Source: Paramecium pentaurelia
Taxonomy: Eukaryota; Ciliophora; Oligohymenophorea; Peniculida; Parameciidae
DNA length: 64,000 bases
Direction of reading: 5' to 3'
Assembly (NCBI GenBank): GCA_905183005.1
Contig: CAJJDO010000017.1
Location: forward strand, 498,516-562,515
Part shown: positions 37,559-50,470 of the stretch, one piece after another
How the letters are laid out: each line of letters starts with the position of its first letter
Position numbering within the stretch: position 1 is the stretch's first letter
The notes under the pieces: generated by a model
Database searches by the model: none
The model's input: only the letters and a program-made list of their open reading frames with translations
Told to the model about the DNA's origin: nothing
Program-made: the position numbers and the translations under genes

Positions 37559-38388
37559 TCAATATCGAAATTTTAATACTTAAAATGAATCATCATTTAT
37601 TAATGATTTCTTTGATTTCTTTTACTAAATATGTTAAATAATATATATAATACAAATCTAACTTTGGAAGGTGTAATGAATTCTTCATCATAAGATGATT
37701 TCTATTTCTTTAATATATTTTGAGCATCACGAATGAACTTCCAATCATCTTCTTATGAATCATTAATATTTTATGTATAATATCGAGAAGAGCTAATAGA
37801 ATCCTTCTTTTTGAGAGCACTCTTTAAAGGTTATTCTTTAATCTTCTTTGGGCTTTTTTAATTCAAATGCTACTCAAATTACTCTAATATTTATAATCTT
37901 TTATGCAAATATTCTATTTAAAATCATACTTTACATACATTCATCTAATTATTCCAATTTCTTAACATAAATATGTCTAATCTCTTTCAATCTTTTATTT
38001 AATATGTTTTATTCTTCGTTTATTATTTTCTCTTTTTAAACAAAAGAATGAATGCCTTCTGATATTATACATTAAGGATGTTCAAAGGATTAATCTGAAT
38101 TATTACCTTATTTTTTATCTTTAACCGAAAAATCAATATTATCTGATAATAGTGAAATGTAACTTTTTTAATTTGTATCAATAGGAGATAATTATAATTG
38201 AATTGGTATGTTGGAGTTGCAATAATCACCAAAAATCATAGGAGAAGAATTTTTTATTTTTTAGAATGGATCCAAATCTAATAAATCTTAATATATTAAT
38301 ATTTACAATCATCATTCTTAGTTTTGCATTGAATATTTAGTTTCTATATTACAGCATCAAAATCGGTACTCTTTAAAAGTTTTTTCAT
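37559..38388 (-). CDS. Hypothetical coiled-coil protein
   Basis: About 251 residues; introns 20, 25 and 29 nt give an exact frame. N terminus helical (MKKLLKSTDFDAVIQKLNIQ), middle with Ser/Asp-rich text (SYISLLSDNIDFSVKDKK), then a coiled-coil segment (NILNKRLKEIRHIYVKKLEQ) and a basic Ser-rich C terminus (KKKDSISSSRYYTQNINDSQ). Only 75 bp separates its start from the divergent start at 38464, so the two genes share a very compact promoter. Function unknown. Confidence 0.7.
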
Positions 38389-38463
38389 TTGTTCTTTGAT
38401 TGTTATATTTATATAATTATAATTTAAATTATAAGTAATTAGGTTTATTATTAATATATATTA

Positions 38464-39294
38464 ATGAGTAATAGATTAGTGGCTATAGGATAAAACTCTT
38501 TGATTCCAATTAAAGCAACAGGTAAATTGGGTGATGAATTTTTTGATAAACCAGAATATGAACCAAATTCAATGGAATTACTTAAAAAAAAAGAGAGACA
38601 TCAAGAATTAAGAGATAAAGGATATTTAATTAAGGATAAACTAATTGAAGATGTTCCTGATGATATACCATTTTATGAAATTTTTGATCCTCCTAATGAA
38701 AATTATAGAAAGATCTTTTATCCTCAAGATTTAAAATCAAAAGTAGCTTACAATTATCATTCTCCAAATTTTGAGAATAATGAACAATTTTTAGTTGATT
38801 AAGAAGATATAGAGTAAGCAGAATAAGCAATTAAATAATAATAAGAAGCGAATATGAGAAAAGAATCAAAATTATAAAGATTGAATCAATAATTTAAAAA
38901 ATAGAAAGAATTAGAAGCAGAAATAGAAAGAAGATAGAGATAAGATCAAGCAATTGAAAATGTAAAGAGAGAAAGAATTTCAAGTAAACATCCAATATCA
39001 TCACCATCAAAAAATCAGCCTTAAAAGGTCAGTCCTCATTTACCATTTAAAAATTATGGTTTGGCAATAGTTGGTCCAAAGGGTAAAATGTCAATGCAAA
39101 AAGATAATAAAAATAATAAAGTTCTCTCAAAAAAGTAGTAAAAAATAGAGGATGATGATGAAAATTAAAAGAAAAAAACTGTAACGTTTGCTGAAGAAGA
39201 TGAAGTGAAATATATACCTAAAAATTGGAAATCTCAATCTGAAGAGCTTAGGGAATTAATTAAACAAAATAAGAAAAATAAGAAGTTTAAATGA
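38464..39294 (+). CDS. Hypothetical charged protein
   Basis: Intronless, 276 residues. The N-terminal half is ordered-looking (AIGQNSLIPIKATGKLGDE, DDIPFYEIFDPPNENYRKIF); the centre is a Gln/Glu/Lys helix (EDIEQAEQAIKQQQEANMRK), followed by a basic, low-complexity region and a C-terminal motif KTVTFAEEDEVKYIPKNWKS resembling PP1-docking RVxF-type 'VTFAEE' sequences (K-T-V-T-F). That docking idea is inference. It precedes the CEP290-like gene by 48 nt on the same strand. Confidence 0.7.
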
Positions 39295-39342
39295 TTATAG
39301 AAGTACTTTTATTTTATATATTATTTTTTTGATCTTTTTATA

Positions 39343-42300
39343 ATGTCTGAGAGTGAAAATTTCAAATTGAGAAGAGAAATTATATAACTAAAAAAATAGA
39401 TTGAATAATTAAGAGAGGATGGTCGTTAAAAGGATTAAAGGATTGCCTTTTTGGAAGCTGAATAAGAGTTTCATTAAGGAAGATATGAAGAATAGAAGGC
39501 AAAATATAACGATTGTTATACAAGAATGAGAGAATTAGAAAAGATGGTGAATAGAGATGATGCATATACTAAAGAGACTTTAAAGAATTAATTAGAAAAA
39601 GCAAAAGATGATTTAGACAGAGAAAAGGCTGCTGTTTAATAATATATTGATTAATTAGAGAAGGTGAAACTTGAAAATGGTAATCTGATGTGGTAATTAA
39701 CATAATTGTCATTGAAATACAAGGATGAAAATATAGTAAAAGATGAATTCCATTACAGAGATGAAGTTTAAGATAATAGAGAGAAACTTAAGAATTTAGT
39801 TGAAAAAACAAATGCATTAAATTAAGCTATTGAAAGATTGAGTGCTGAAAATAGAGTATTAAGGAAAATGGCAGGAGTTCCAGATGATTATTAATTTGAA
39901 TTGGATGATGTGATTTAAGAGGGATAATTATAAGTAGAAAAGTACAGAGCTCAAGTGATTGAATTAGAGAGAGAAGTGGAAGAATTAGAAGAAGAGAGAG
40001 CAAGATTAAGAAGAAAATTGAGAGAATAAGTTGCTGGAGGAGAAGTGAATTTAGAAGAATTTGATTCTTAATCTAATAATCAATTGAGAAAGGAAAATTA
40101 AGAATTGAGAAGTAAAGTGAAGATGTTAGAGGAAGAAAATGCACATATTCGTTAAAATTAATAAGATTATGGAGGTATGGGAATGGGCACTTAATAAGGA
40201 TTTATGAAAATTACAAATGATCAGATGTAAGAAATGATGTAGAAACAATAACAGGAATTAAAAGAACAACTTTAGGAAATAGTTAAAACTATGAAAGGGT
40301 AAAATTTCTAAGAGACTACATAAATAAAATAATCAATTATATAATAAAAATAAGTTGTTGATACAACTGGATTGGATAAATTAAGTGTTCCTCCTAATCC
40401 AATTCCAGGAGCATTCGGAAATTATAATGATATTAAAGAAGGTTATAGTTAACGGTTTAATGTTAGATTTCCAGTTGATATGTCCTCAGCATATGGGGAT
40501 TCAGGCATGGATCAAATGCAATTGAAATATGAATTAGCATCTTTACAATTATAGAATATAGAGACTTTGAGATTATTGTAATAGAAGGAAGCTGAGTATA
40601 CCAATTTATTATAAGAAGTTGTTACTATAAAAGAGGATATTAAAGGAAAGTGTTTGTTAGTTTAAGATCAATTATTTGTGAAATATATTGAAGAAAGAGA
40701 TAAATTTAAAGCTATGTATGGAGAGATTCAAGAGAAGTATAAGGCTTAATTGGATTTGAATGTGGAAGCCAAGATTAAATTGGCTCATTATGAAGATTTT
40801 ATGAGAGATAGAGAGAAACCAAAGAAAGAATTGGAAGATAAATTGGGAGAGATGGCTAAGAGAACTGCAATTTTAGATGTCAATTTAATTAAATTATCAA
40901 GAAAGTATGATGCATTAACTGAAGAATATAAATAAATGAAGACAAGTTATACAATAGTAGAAAGTGAGAGTATGGCAAAGGAGAAGGAATTGTTAGAAAA
41001 AATATATAATTTGATTTCATGGAAGAAATCAGCAGAAGAACATATGAGAGTTATGATCAAAGAGTTAAAGAATTCAGTACCAGCAGATGAATTCAATAAT
41101 CTTAGATAAAAATTAGAATATACATAGGATAAATTAGCTAATGCTTAATTAAAAGAGGCAGAATTCTAAAAGAGAATAGCAACTCTTGAGAGTCATGAAA
41201 GAGAGGCATTTGAAAGAGGAGAGAGAATAAGATAATTGGAAGAGGAATTAGTAGAAATCCAATTGGAAGAAGAAGTAATAAAGAAAAGACTGTAGAGTTT
41301 TGATCCAGCATTTGATAAATATGTCAAGATATATCAACATATTGTTGAGTTTATTAAAATTAAAAATATTTCAGTTATTGAAATATTTAAATTATTCGAT
41401 GAGAATGGAGACAATAAAATTTCAAGAAATGAATTTACTACTGCAATTGGTAATATTGGAGTTCCTGTTACTAATGAAGATATGGAAATTGTATTCATGT
41501 TCGTAGATTTAGATGGAACAGGCTAAATTGAATATTAAGAATTTATAAGAAAACTTAAAAGATCAGGAATCAATCTTCGAAAACCAGAAGATTAATTACT
41601 ATATCAATTATATAATGCAATTAAGGAATCAGGTTATGATTTGAGATCTGCATTTTAAGCATTTGATACTAATTGTGATAATATCATATCTAAGGCAGAT
41701 ATGAAAGAAGCTTTAATTTAAATGAATATAAAACATGATTAAAAGGCTATTGACTATATATTTAGAATGGCAGATACAAGTGGAGATAATTAAATCAATT
41801 ATGAAGAATTTTATGTATTATTTGATGAAATTGTTAAAAGTGAGTTAATCAATTAAGGAAAATCAATCTAATTAACATTAGATATTAAATATCAAATTAT
41901 GTGTAAATTGGATCAATCAATTAAAGATCAGAGATTAACATTATTAGATGTGTTTAATATGATAGATAGAGATGGAGATTAAATTATTACATTAATAGAA
42001 TTTTAAGCTTTATTCAGAGAGTTAGAAGGAGGAATATCACCTGATTTGGTTAGATAATTATTTGATTAAATGGATTTAGATAGAAATGGTCAAATTAGTT
42101 ATAATGAAATGTTAAATTATTTGAGAACTGCAAAAACAGAAGAGGAAAAATATCAAAAATTACAATTTATTTAATAAAGAACAGAACAATTAAAAAGTTT
42201 ATAGGAGACAGATCTTACACTATAAAAGGCGAAATTAGAGAATAAAGGATAGACATTAGAAGATAGATTAAAAATGAAAATAAGTATATTGGAAATGAGA

Positions 42301-45082
42301 GAAAAAAATGCTTAATAAAAATGTGAAGTTTTACTTAATTAATTAACTGGTACTGAATTGAAACTTAAAGATACAACTAAAACTCTATTTGAACTCTAAA
42401 ATTAAATGGAAAGATCAAATGATACTTTCTATAGGGATAGAGAAGAGAAATTAATGTTATTGGAAAGATTAAAGGGGGCGTTATCCAGAGAAGAAAGTGA
42501 AAAATTGACTAAATAAATTGAATAACAAAGATTAACAATTTCTGATTAAAATAGTGCAATCACAACTTATAGATAATTGTATGATACAGCAGTAATGTAA
42601 ACTAAAAGTATGAAATTGACTATTGAAAAAATTAAAAATGATTCAGATACTATGTAATAAACAATAAAAGAATTATAAGCAATATCAGATTAAAATATGA
42701 TGATTGGCAAATTATATCATCATCTTATGGTTGCTAGATGGCATGAAGCACAAACTAATTAGAAATATGAAAAAGTATTGGATGAATTAAGAAAATTGAA
42801 ATTATAATCTGAATCATATGATACTACAATTCTTAAACAATCACAAGAAATTATTTAATAAAATACTATATTTTCAGAACAAATTAGATCATATGAATAG
42901 TAAATCACAGAACTCAAATTAAAAATATTACCAACTGTCACTTTATAAAGAGTAGAAGAATAAGCAAAAAGAGTCAAAGAATTATCAGATATGAAATCAG
43001 AAGTTGAAAGATAAAATAGAGAATTAAGAGATAGATTCTATGAATTATAACTTAAAGCAGATTATTTTGATAATTATAAAGAGAAATTAGATAATTTAGA
43101 AAGAACTTTAAGATAGAATAATCCTGATGAACTCAGTTAATAAATAATAACAGTTAGTTAAAAATTATCAGATGAAAAAATAGAATTACTTAGAGTTAGA
43201 AGAGAAATGTAAGTGAGTGCTGAAAAATAAGATTATTATTAAAGATTAAATAAACAATATACTGATACAATTAAAAAGTTAGAATATGAATTAGCACATG
43301 CAGATTTGGATTTAAGAAAAAGGGAAGAAGATTGGAGAAAAAGATTTTATGAATAGAGAAAAACTATATTTGCCCAATTAGGACTTATTGAAAAAGATGA
43401 TATGAAAGAATTTTCTTAGAAAAATACAGATGCAAGCAAAATGTTGATTGATGCAATTTAGAAAAAATAGAAAGAACAAATGGAATAATAAAATTAACCA
43501 ACTGAATAATAATAAATAGAGGTCTCATAATTAGAGAAAAGAATCTAAGAATTAGAAGCTTAAGTCAAAGCTAAAAATATAGAAATTGAAGGATATATAG
43601 AAAGATAAAAGATTGTTGCAGGAGGTTCCATAGTATTTCAATAATAACAATTAGAAGATTACACTAAGACATTATTAGCTTAAGAAGCTGAAAAGGTTTC
43701 TGTTGCTGGTTAATAAATGCTTAAAGCAATGCAAGAAATAATTAAAGATAAAGATAGAGAATTGGAAAGAAAGGAATAATAGATAGAAGCTATGAGATAA
43801 GAGACTTTATTACATAAGAAAAAAGATATTTCAGAAATCTAAAGATTAACAGATTTATTACATAAAAGAGATTAAGCATAATAAGAAGCAAGTAAATTAG
43901 GTAACAACAATAATTATAATAATTTTTCATATTTGTAATAAAATTAGATGTCTGAATTGTAACCAGTTTTAATAGAAAAATATTAATAATAATTATCAGA
44001 AAAAGATAGAAAAATTAAAGATTTAGAATTATCATTTGAAGCAGAGAAAAATGCTTTGAAAAAAGTAAAAGAAGAATTAATAAAAACCATTGCTATTAAA
44101 GAATAATTAGAAATAGATTTAGAAAATGAAAAGAAATTAAATGAAAGTATGTAATATGTTTAAAAGATTGAGAAATTATAAAATTTAGTAAATGAAAAGA
44201 ATACTTAATTGGCTTCACTAAAGAAAACTGTTGTTGCTTTAAAAGAAGAATAATTTAAAATAGCTGGAGAATCTATTAATAAAGAGTAGGTTTATAAAAC
44301 AAAAGAAGCTAAATTAAATAATAATACTACAGAACTTGAAACAAGATTAACTAAAATGGTTAATGATATGAAATTATTAAAAGAGGAAATTAAAGATAAA
44401 TAGAAAAAATTAGAATAACTTTAAGAAAAGGAAATTTAAAATAGAGCATAAATGACAGATTTATAAAAGAAAAACTCAGAACTTAAAGCAATTATCTAAG
44501 CAGGAGGTGGTAAATTAGAAGAATAAGATCAAACTGTATCTAATATCCAAGCTAAACTTTAATAGTTTAATTAAATGTCAATGGAGAAAGTACAATTAGA
44601 AAGAGAAATATAATTTTTGAAATAATAAGGAGGAACAAGAGAATTATTTGATAAAGATGCTACATTAAAACCACCTACAGGTTTATATTTTAAAACATTT
44701 CCAGATTTATTGGATACTTTAAAATAATACTTAATAACAAAACCAAAATTTGATTTACTTATTGAATTTAAAAAATTAGATAAATAGTTTACTTAAGTAT
44801 TACCAATGGCAAAGTTCTTTGAAGTATTATCTAATGCTGGTGTAAAATTGAAAACAAGGTATACTATACTTTGATATTTTTAGGGATTAAAAATTAGTAA
44901 TTGATACAATTAAGACAAAGGATGAGAATGCAGATTATTATACAAAATTTTATTACGTTTATAAGGGATGGTCTGATAATGTAGTTTAAACTGATTAAGA
45001 TGACAAATAATAATAATAATAATAATAGCAATAAATATAATAGTAGTAATCCTAAAAATTCAGTTTAAAAAATAAAAAATGA
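39343..45082 (+). CDS. CEP290-like giant coiled-coil protein with six EF-hands and polyQ tail
   Basis: About 1,904 residues in one long exon plus a short last exon (25-nt intron). CEP290 links transition-zone microtubules to membrane at the cilium base. N-terminal about 680 residues are coiled coil and carry CEP290-like text: ENRVLRKMAGVPDDYQFEL followed by KYRAQVIELEREVEELEEER. Residues about 680-925 then hold six EF-hand loops: DENGDNKISRNE, DLDGTGQIEYQE, DTNCDNIISKAD, DTSGDNQINYEE, DRDGDQIITLIE and DLDRNGQISYNE. Residues about 930-1790 are again coiled coil. A globular C-terminal part (GLYFKTFPDLLDTLKQYL) ends in a Gln run encoded by TAA/TAG. The EF block is not part of human CEP290, so alternative assignment to another basal-body coiled-coil/EF protein is possible. 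Confidence 0.8.
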
Positions 45083-45119
45083 AAAAGATTTAATTGAAAT
45101 AAAATAAATAATTATTTAC

Positions 45120-46342
45120 TCAATTCATTTATATAGATAAATTATATTTTTTATATTTACCAGATGATATTCTTGGTTTAGAAGTATTTGTACTTGATCT
45201 CCTATTTTATTTTATAAAATTTTTACTGTTTTATATTTTATTAAGGTTTAATTTACATAGTTGGTTGTTGTTTTTATTAGATTTATTATTATTATTATTG
45301 TTTTTAATGCTTTTTAATTTATTATTTTTTCATTTAATTTAAATATTAGATAGTACTTTATGCTCTTACATCCATTCCAGTGTTACATCTGGATTAGTTT
45401 GTAACTGTAGTTTTATTTTTTTAATGATTATTGGATAGTCTTGCTTTCATTTCTTCTAAAGGTTCAGTAGAACATCTATTAGAATTTCTCTGATAACTTG
45501 ATAAAGAGGAGCGATTTAGCAATTATTTTTTCTGTAGTATTTATGCCACAGTTAATGCTTATTATTATAAATCCATAGTTTAACTATTAATATTAACATT
45601 AAGATTGATATGACTATTATTAACATTAAAGATATTATTGGTCTTGGAAGGGTTGCTCTTACTTTTCTATTTTAATAATATGGCTGCGAGAGTGGTTTTA
45701 CTAAGTGACTTTTTAGATTCTGTTGGAATGGACTTCTTCACAGAGGAGGTTTTGGTATCTATTTCAAAGGGTCTTTGATTTTTTTTACTTATACTTCCGT
45801 TGATAATGACTATTATAATGTGTTGTACTGTTGGAATTGCTCTTAGCTCTGGAGGCACCTTTTTATTCATATTTTTTCTTAATAAAATCTTTGCAATTTA
45901 TAGTATGCAACTTGCGTTCTAAATCATTTAAGATGGTTCTATATGTTTATTATGTAACTGTATTTTTGGGCTTTTTAGGTTAAGGAGGCTTTAATTTTTA
46001 TTAATAAGTTTTTGGCTATAATACAACTGCATCATCTGATATATGCTCAGATGAACTATTAAAATTAAAATTTAGATCTAATTGATCCTCTGATTTTTCA
46101 TTTCCTTCTGTTTTTAAACGATGTGGAGATTGAATTGTTTAATATTTATCAGGTGTTTCTTCAAAAGGTATTCTAGGAAACACATAATCTTATTTTGATT
46201 ATCTAAATTTGAATTCAATCTCTTCTATTTATTAACATCTATTTGAAGATAATGGTTGACAAACTTGCATAAAGTAATCATCTGTTCTATTAGAAGAATC
46301 GCAATTAAATTTATCAGTCATTTGTGAATATATATCATCCAT
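45120..46342 (-). CDS. Hypothetical low-complexity, Gln/Ser-rich protein
   Basis: About 391 residues, introns 22 and 25 nt. N terminus ordered-looking (DDIYSQMTDKFNCDSSNRTD, KQDYVFPRIPFEETPDKYQT); middle Pro/Lys-rich (KLKPPQPKKPKN); C-terminal half Asn/Ser/Gln-rich with poly-Gln encoded by TAA (KHQKQQQQQIQQKQQP). A shorter start at 45870 is a shadow: the 22-nt intron joins the frame from 46342 to the exon after it. Converges on the CEP290-like gene with 37 nt between stops. No domain recognised. Confidence 0.75.
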
Positions 46343-46410
46343 TTCTTATAATTATATTAATAAAAATAGTATTGAATAATAATTAATATTTTTACAATTA
46401 GTTAGCAGCT

Positions 46411-47560
46411 TCATTTTTTTAGTAATCTATTTCCTTAAACAACCCTCAATTATAATTCTTTTACTCTAGCAGCTCTATTTAAAATTTATTTAATTTTCTA
46501 ATCATCCCCACAATACAATTCTAATTCACTTACTAATTCTTAATTAACTTTCATTAAAATATCTATATGTGTCTATAATTATTTTAATTTATTCTTATAT
46601 GAAGTATTATCATTGATTATTGTTTGATTATCCATTTTAGTTTTATTCAATTCTTAATCTGCTTAAGAATATTATTCTTAACGATGAAGGTGTGTTTTCT
46701 ATAATTGTGCTTTCTTCTTATTCAAATCATCTTTTTTCTATTATTCCATCATCAAATATTTCCTTTATTTTGATAAATCTATTTCATTTTATTATAATTC
46801 TTGATTCATACGATTTATCTATTATTCTGTAGATTTATTATTTTATTTATCTTATTGAAATTCAGTTTCTATTTTTTTAATATGTTCATTTGTATATGCT
46901 AATTATTATTAATACTATTATATTTATATAAATATATTACTTTATTTATTTCCTATTCTTAATCATTTTATTATAATTATATCAATTAATCTTACAATAT
47001 TTAACAATCTTATTCAACTTTTCTATTTTTTAATTAAATTTCATTTATTTTTCTGTTTAATTCTTTATTTTTTATTTCTGCATTATAACTTTCCTATTCA
47101 AATTACTCAAGTTTATGTTACAAATTTTCTATAATTGATGTTTCTTAAATAACCTAATCTGATAATTTATTCAACTGTTTTCTTGTTTATTAAATTTCAA
47201 GTTATCTTTAATCATTAATTTCTTCTAATTCTTTTTATTATAAAATTTATCTCTCCTAATCCAAATGTCTCTCCTTCAATATTTTTGATAATTAGTTAAT
47301 TTCTTAACTCATCATTTAAATTTAACCAATACATTATTCATGTTTCTATCTATGTTCATGTTCTAAAAGTAACTACATAAATAAGAATATAATTAAACTT
47401 TTTCTTCATTAGCCATCTTTATTTTGATTTCCCATTTTCCCATTTCTTATTCAAGCTATTCTAATTCCTCTTATTATTTTTAAGCTTCATAAATATCTGC
47501 TTTTAGTTAAGCTATTATTATATCTTTTTAATCAGATTCATAATAAGAAGATCTATACAT
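46411..47560 (-). CDS. Coiled-coil protein
   Basis: About 365 residues, two 26-nt introns. Nearly all of the chain is a continuous coiled coil with high Gln/Glu/Lys/Leu (SDQKDIIIAQLKADIYEAQK, NKLSDQVIQETSIIENLQHK, QLQTHIDILMKVNQELVSEL). The C terminus RAARVKELQLRVVQGNRLLK is helical and basic. Probably cytoskeletal or basal-body associated by architecture only. Begins 169 bp from the divergent channel gene. Confidence 0.8.
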
Positions 47561-47729
47561 TTATTTTTTTTTTGTTAATAAAATTTTATTGTTTAATTAA
47601 ATGCTTCATATTAATTTAGAAAATTAAGTAATTATTTTACCATTGAAATTATAATTACTTTATTCATATTTTGCTTTCATTAAAGATAATCTCTCAAAAA
47701 TTATTTATCAATTATTTATTTAAATTATA

Positions 47730-50416
47730 ATGTAGGTGAATACAAATAGAACTGATAATGGTTTATTATAGGACTGTTATTTTGGTCCTTGTGTTTTGGT
47801 TGATTCTACTCATGTGAACAACTATAAAAAGAATTCACCTTCTAAAAATTCAATCTCATCAGACATAAGTTAAAAAGAAATTGAGTAATAATCTAATAAT
47901 ATTTCTCAAAATGTTGAAATGTTACCAATAACTCTTTAAGTTTTAAAGGCAAAATAAAACTTTAGAAATAAAGGGAATCCTAACCAATAATCATAAAGTA
48001 ATTTCATTAAGGGAAGTAAGAGACAACTACTTGAACCTAAAATATAAAAATCTGAACAATCCACCTTTATGAAAACCCTTATTAAAAATAACATCATAAA
48101 TAAATTTAAAAATAACCTATACTAATCGTCCTATGTACTTCCAGATTAAATGAAATACATATTAGAAAAAGAAAGTTACATCTAGGAATAAAAGGAAAAA
48201 ACAAAAGTTAATTCAAACAAAATAGGGATGAGGTAATTAAATTATATTTAAAGTCAGTAAAGAAAATGGCCAAACCAGCAAAATTTTGAAATTAAGTGTT
48301 TTACTCATGCCAGATAGAAATCTAACAATTTTATGGGATTTCATATCTTTGTTTGTTCTGTTTCTTAGACTGTTTTTTTGCACTATGATTGCATCCTTTG
48401 GATAATCAGATAATTTTTATAAAGGCAGTGAGGTTTTCTTTAATATATATATACTCTTTGAAACTGTTCTAACCATTTTTAGACCAATAATACTTTAAGG
48501 AGAAATTGTAAGTGAACTTGAATAAATTTGGATTCTATATTTGAAAAATTAAATGTTAGAAGATTTATCTAGTTTTGTTATTTGGTTTATGATTTATTTT
48601 GATTTAAATTAAGTTGTAGTTCTTAATGAAATCTTGGCCATAATCCAATTTATTATAACTGTTAGGTAAATAGCTAGAAAATATAATATTCAAATTGAAT
48701 AATTGTATTTAAAAGGATTTAATAGTGATTTTCTAGATTTAATTAGTCTATTCATAATTATATGTTTTTTTGCTCATACAATGGCTTGTTTGTGGCATTA
48801 CATAGGCTATATCACATTAAATTAAGGTTCTTGGTTAACATATTATGAAATAACAAATGAAAATATATGGGTTAAGTATAACTTCTCTTATTATTGGGCA
48901 ACTATGACTATGGTTACAGTTGGATATGGAGATATTACACCTAAAAATTAGGTTGAAGTAGCATTTGTATCAATAGTGATGATATCATCTAGTTGTATGT
49001 TTGCTTATTCAATGAATTCTATAGGAGTGATAGTAAAAACTATTTATGATGAAAAAATTAGATTTAAGTATTGATTCATTAATATAATCATTAGGAGAAC
49101 ATTAATATTAATGAATCAATTTATGTCTAAAAATGAAGTAGACTCTTAGATATAAAGTAGAGTGAAGAACTATATAAAATTTAGTATTGAAAATGAAGTC
49201 TTAGAGAACAAAGAAGAAACTACTAAAATAATTAATGATTTACCAGTTGGTTTAAGAAAAGAATTAGAATCAGATATTTAATAAAAAGCTATTTAAAAAA
49301 TTAAAGTCATTACAGATTATTTTTCAATATAAACTTAAAATTAAGTTAAAAACAATTTAATTCCAATTAAATTTACTCCTAAAGATATAATATATCATAG
49401 AGATGATATTAAAGATAAAAATTTGTATATTAATATAATAATTTAGATATTTCATTTCTGAAGGGGAAGTATAAATATTAGAAGAACAAAGTCAAAAAAT
49501 AATAAGAAGATTAAAAGCAGGGGATGTTTTTGGAGAATTTTAATTTTTTACTGGATAAAATCCTAAAGAATCCACTATAAGTGTAGGATTTACATAATTA
49601 TATAGGATAGATAGAGATAAATTTATAAGTATTATTAAATAAACACAAAAAGATTATGAAAAATTTCATAAAATCAAAGATTCTATTTTATATTCTAAAA
49701 ATTATACAAGTATACTATGTAAATGTTATATTTGTAATAAATATTCACATAAAGATATTGAATGTCCTTATTTAACATATCAACCTTCTAAATATTTAAA
49801 AATCTTAAAATTTAATAAATTTGAACATAATGAAAGATAAAAACAAAAAAGAAATGATAGAAAACATGTTAAAGCATAAATTGATTAATAATAAATTGAA
49901 GCAACTATTAGAGATTTTTAAGAATTCTTATCAGAATCAATTTTAGGAGAACTTAATGATTAAGTGTTAACTTATTAAGTATCAGATAGTATGAGTGGTT
50001 AAATTGAAACAATTCCTATAGAAGAATTAAGAGAGAAATCTTCAAATTCAATTAATAAAAATATTCAACAAAACGTATTAAATAGAAGAGAATCACAAAC
50101 ACCAATTCTTGATATAGATAAGAGAAAGTCAGTTGTTTTAGTTAAAAAAAAGTTATCTTTAACAGAAGAGGAAAGGAGAAAGACTCAAATTTATAGAGAA
50201 ACTTTAATTTTTAAATAATTAGACTAATTTTAAGTGAAATAATAGTTTTATGTATTAGAAGGAATTGATAAAATGTAGAATTATATAGATTATTTGCCAC
50301 ACAATAATGCTAATTAAGTTATCAGAAATGCAAACAAAGAAAAACCAAAGGCTAAATCTATTAGACCTTAAGTCTTTAAATTTTCAAATAGTTTTAGAGT
50401 GATGAAAAATATATGA
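47730..50416 (+). CDS. Cyclic-nucleotide-gated K+ channel (EAG/CNG type)
   Basis: About 870 residues; introns 25, 27 and 22 nt. Six-TM voltage-gated-like channel with cytosolic nucleotide-binding domain. Visible: disordered N terminus; S1 (LWDFISLFVLFLRLFFCTMI), later TM segments including LDLISLFIIICFFAHTMACL; pore loop YYWATMTMVTVGYGDITPKN with the TVGYGD K+ selectivity filter; S6 VSIVMISSSCMFAYSMNSIG. After a C-linker, the cNBD reads FISEGEVQILEEQ, then RLKAGDVFGEFQFFTGQNPK with FGE of the phosphate-binding cassette; the usual following Arg of the cassette is not obvious (ESTISV). A Cys knuckle (CKCYICNKYSHKDIECP) follows, unusual for the family. Such channels shape ciliary membrane potential and swimming in Paramecium. 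High confidence in family. Confidence 0.93.
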
Positions 50417-50470
50417 ACTACATAATATTTAAATTTTAAATAATCTTCATTCCTGAGATTATTAATAATA

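Noticed and set aside
45667..45870. Separate gene starting at 45870 (minus)
   Set aside because: A 22-nt intron joins the downstream exon to a longer upstream frame starting at 46342, so 45870 is an out-of-frame shadow start.
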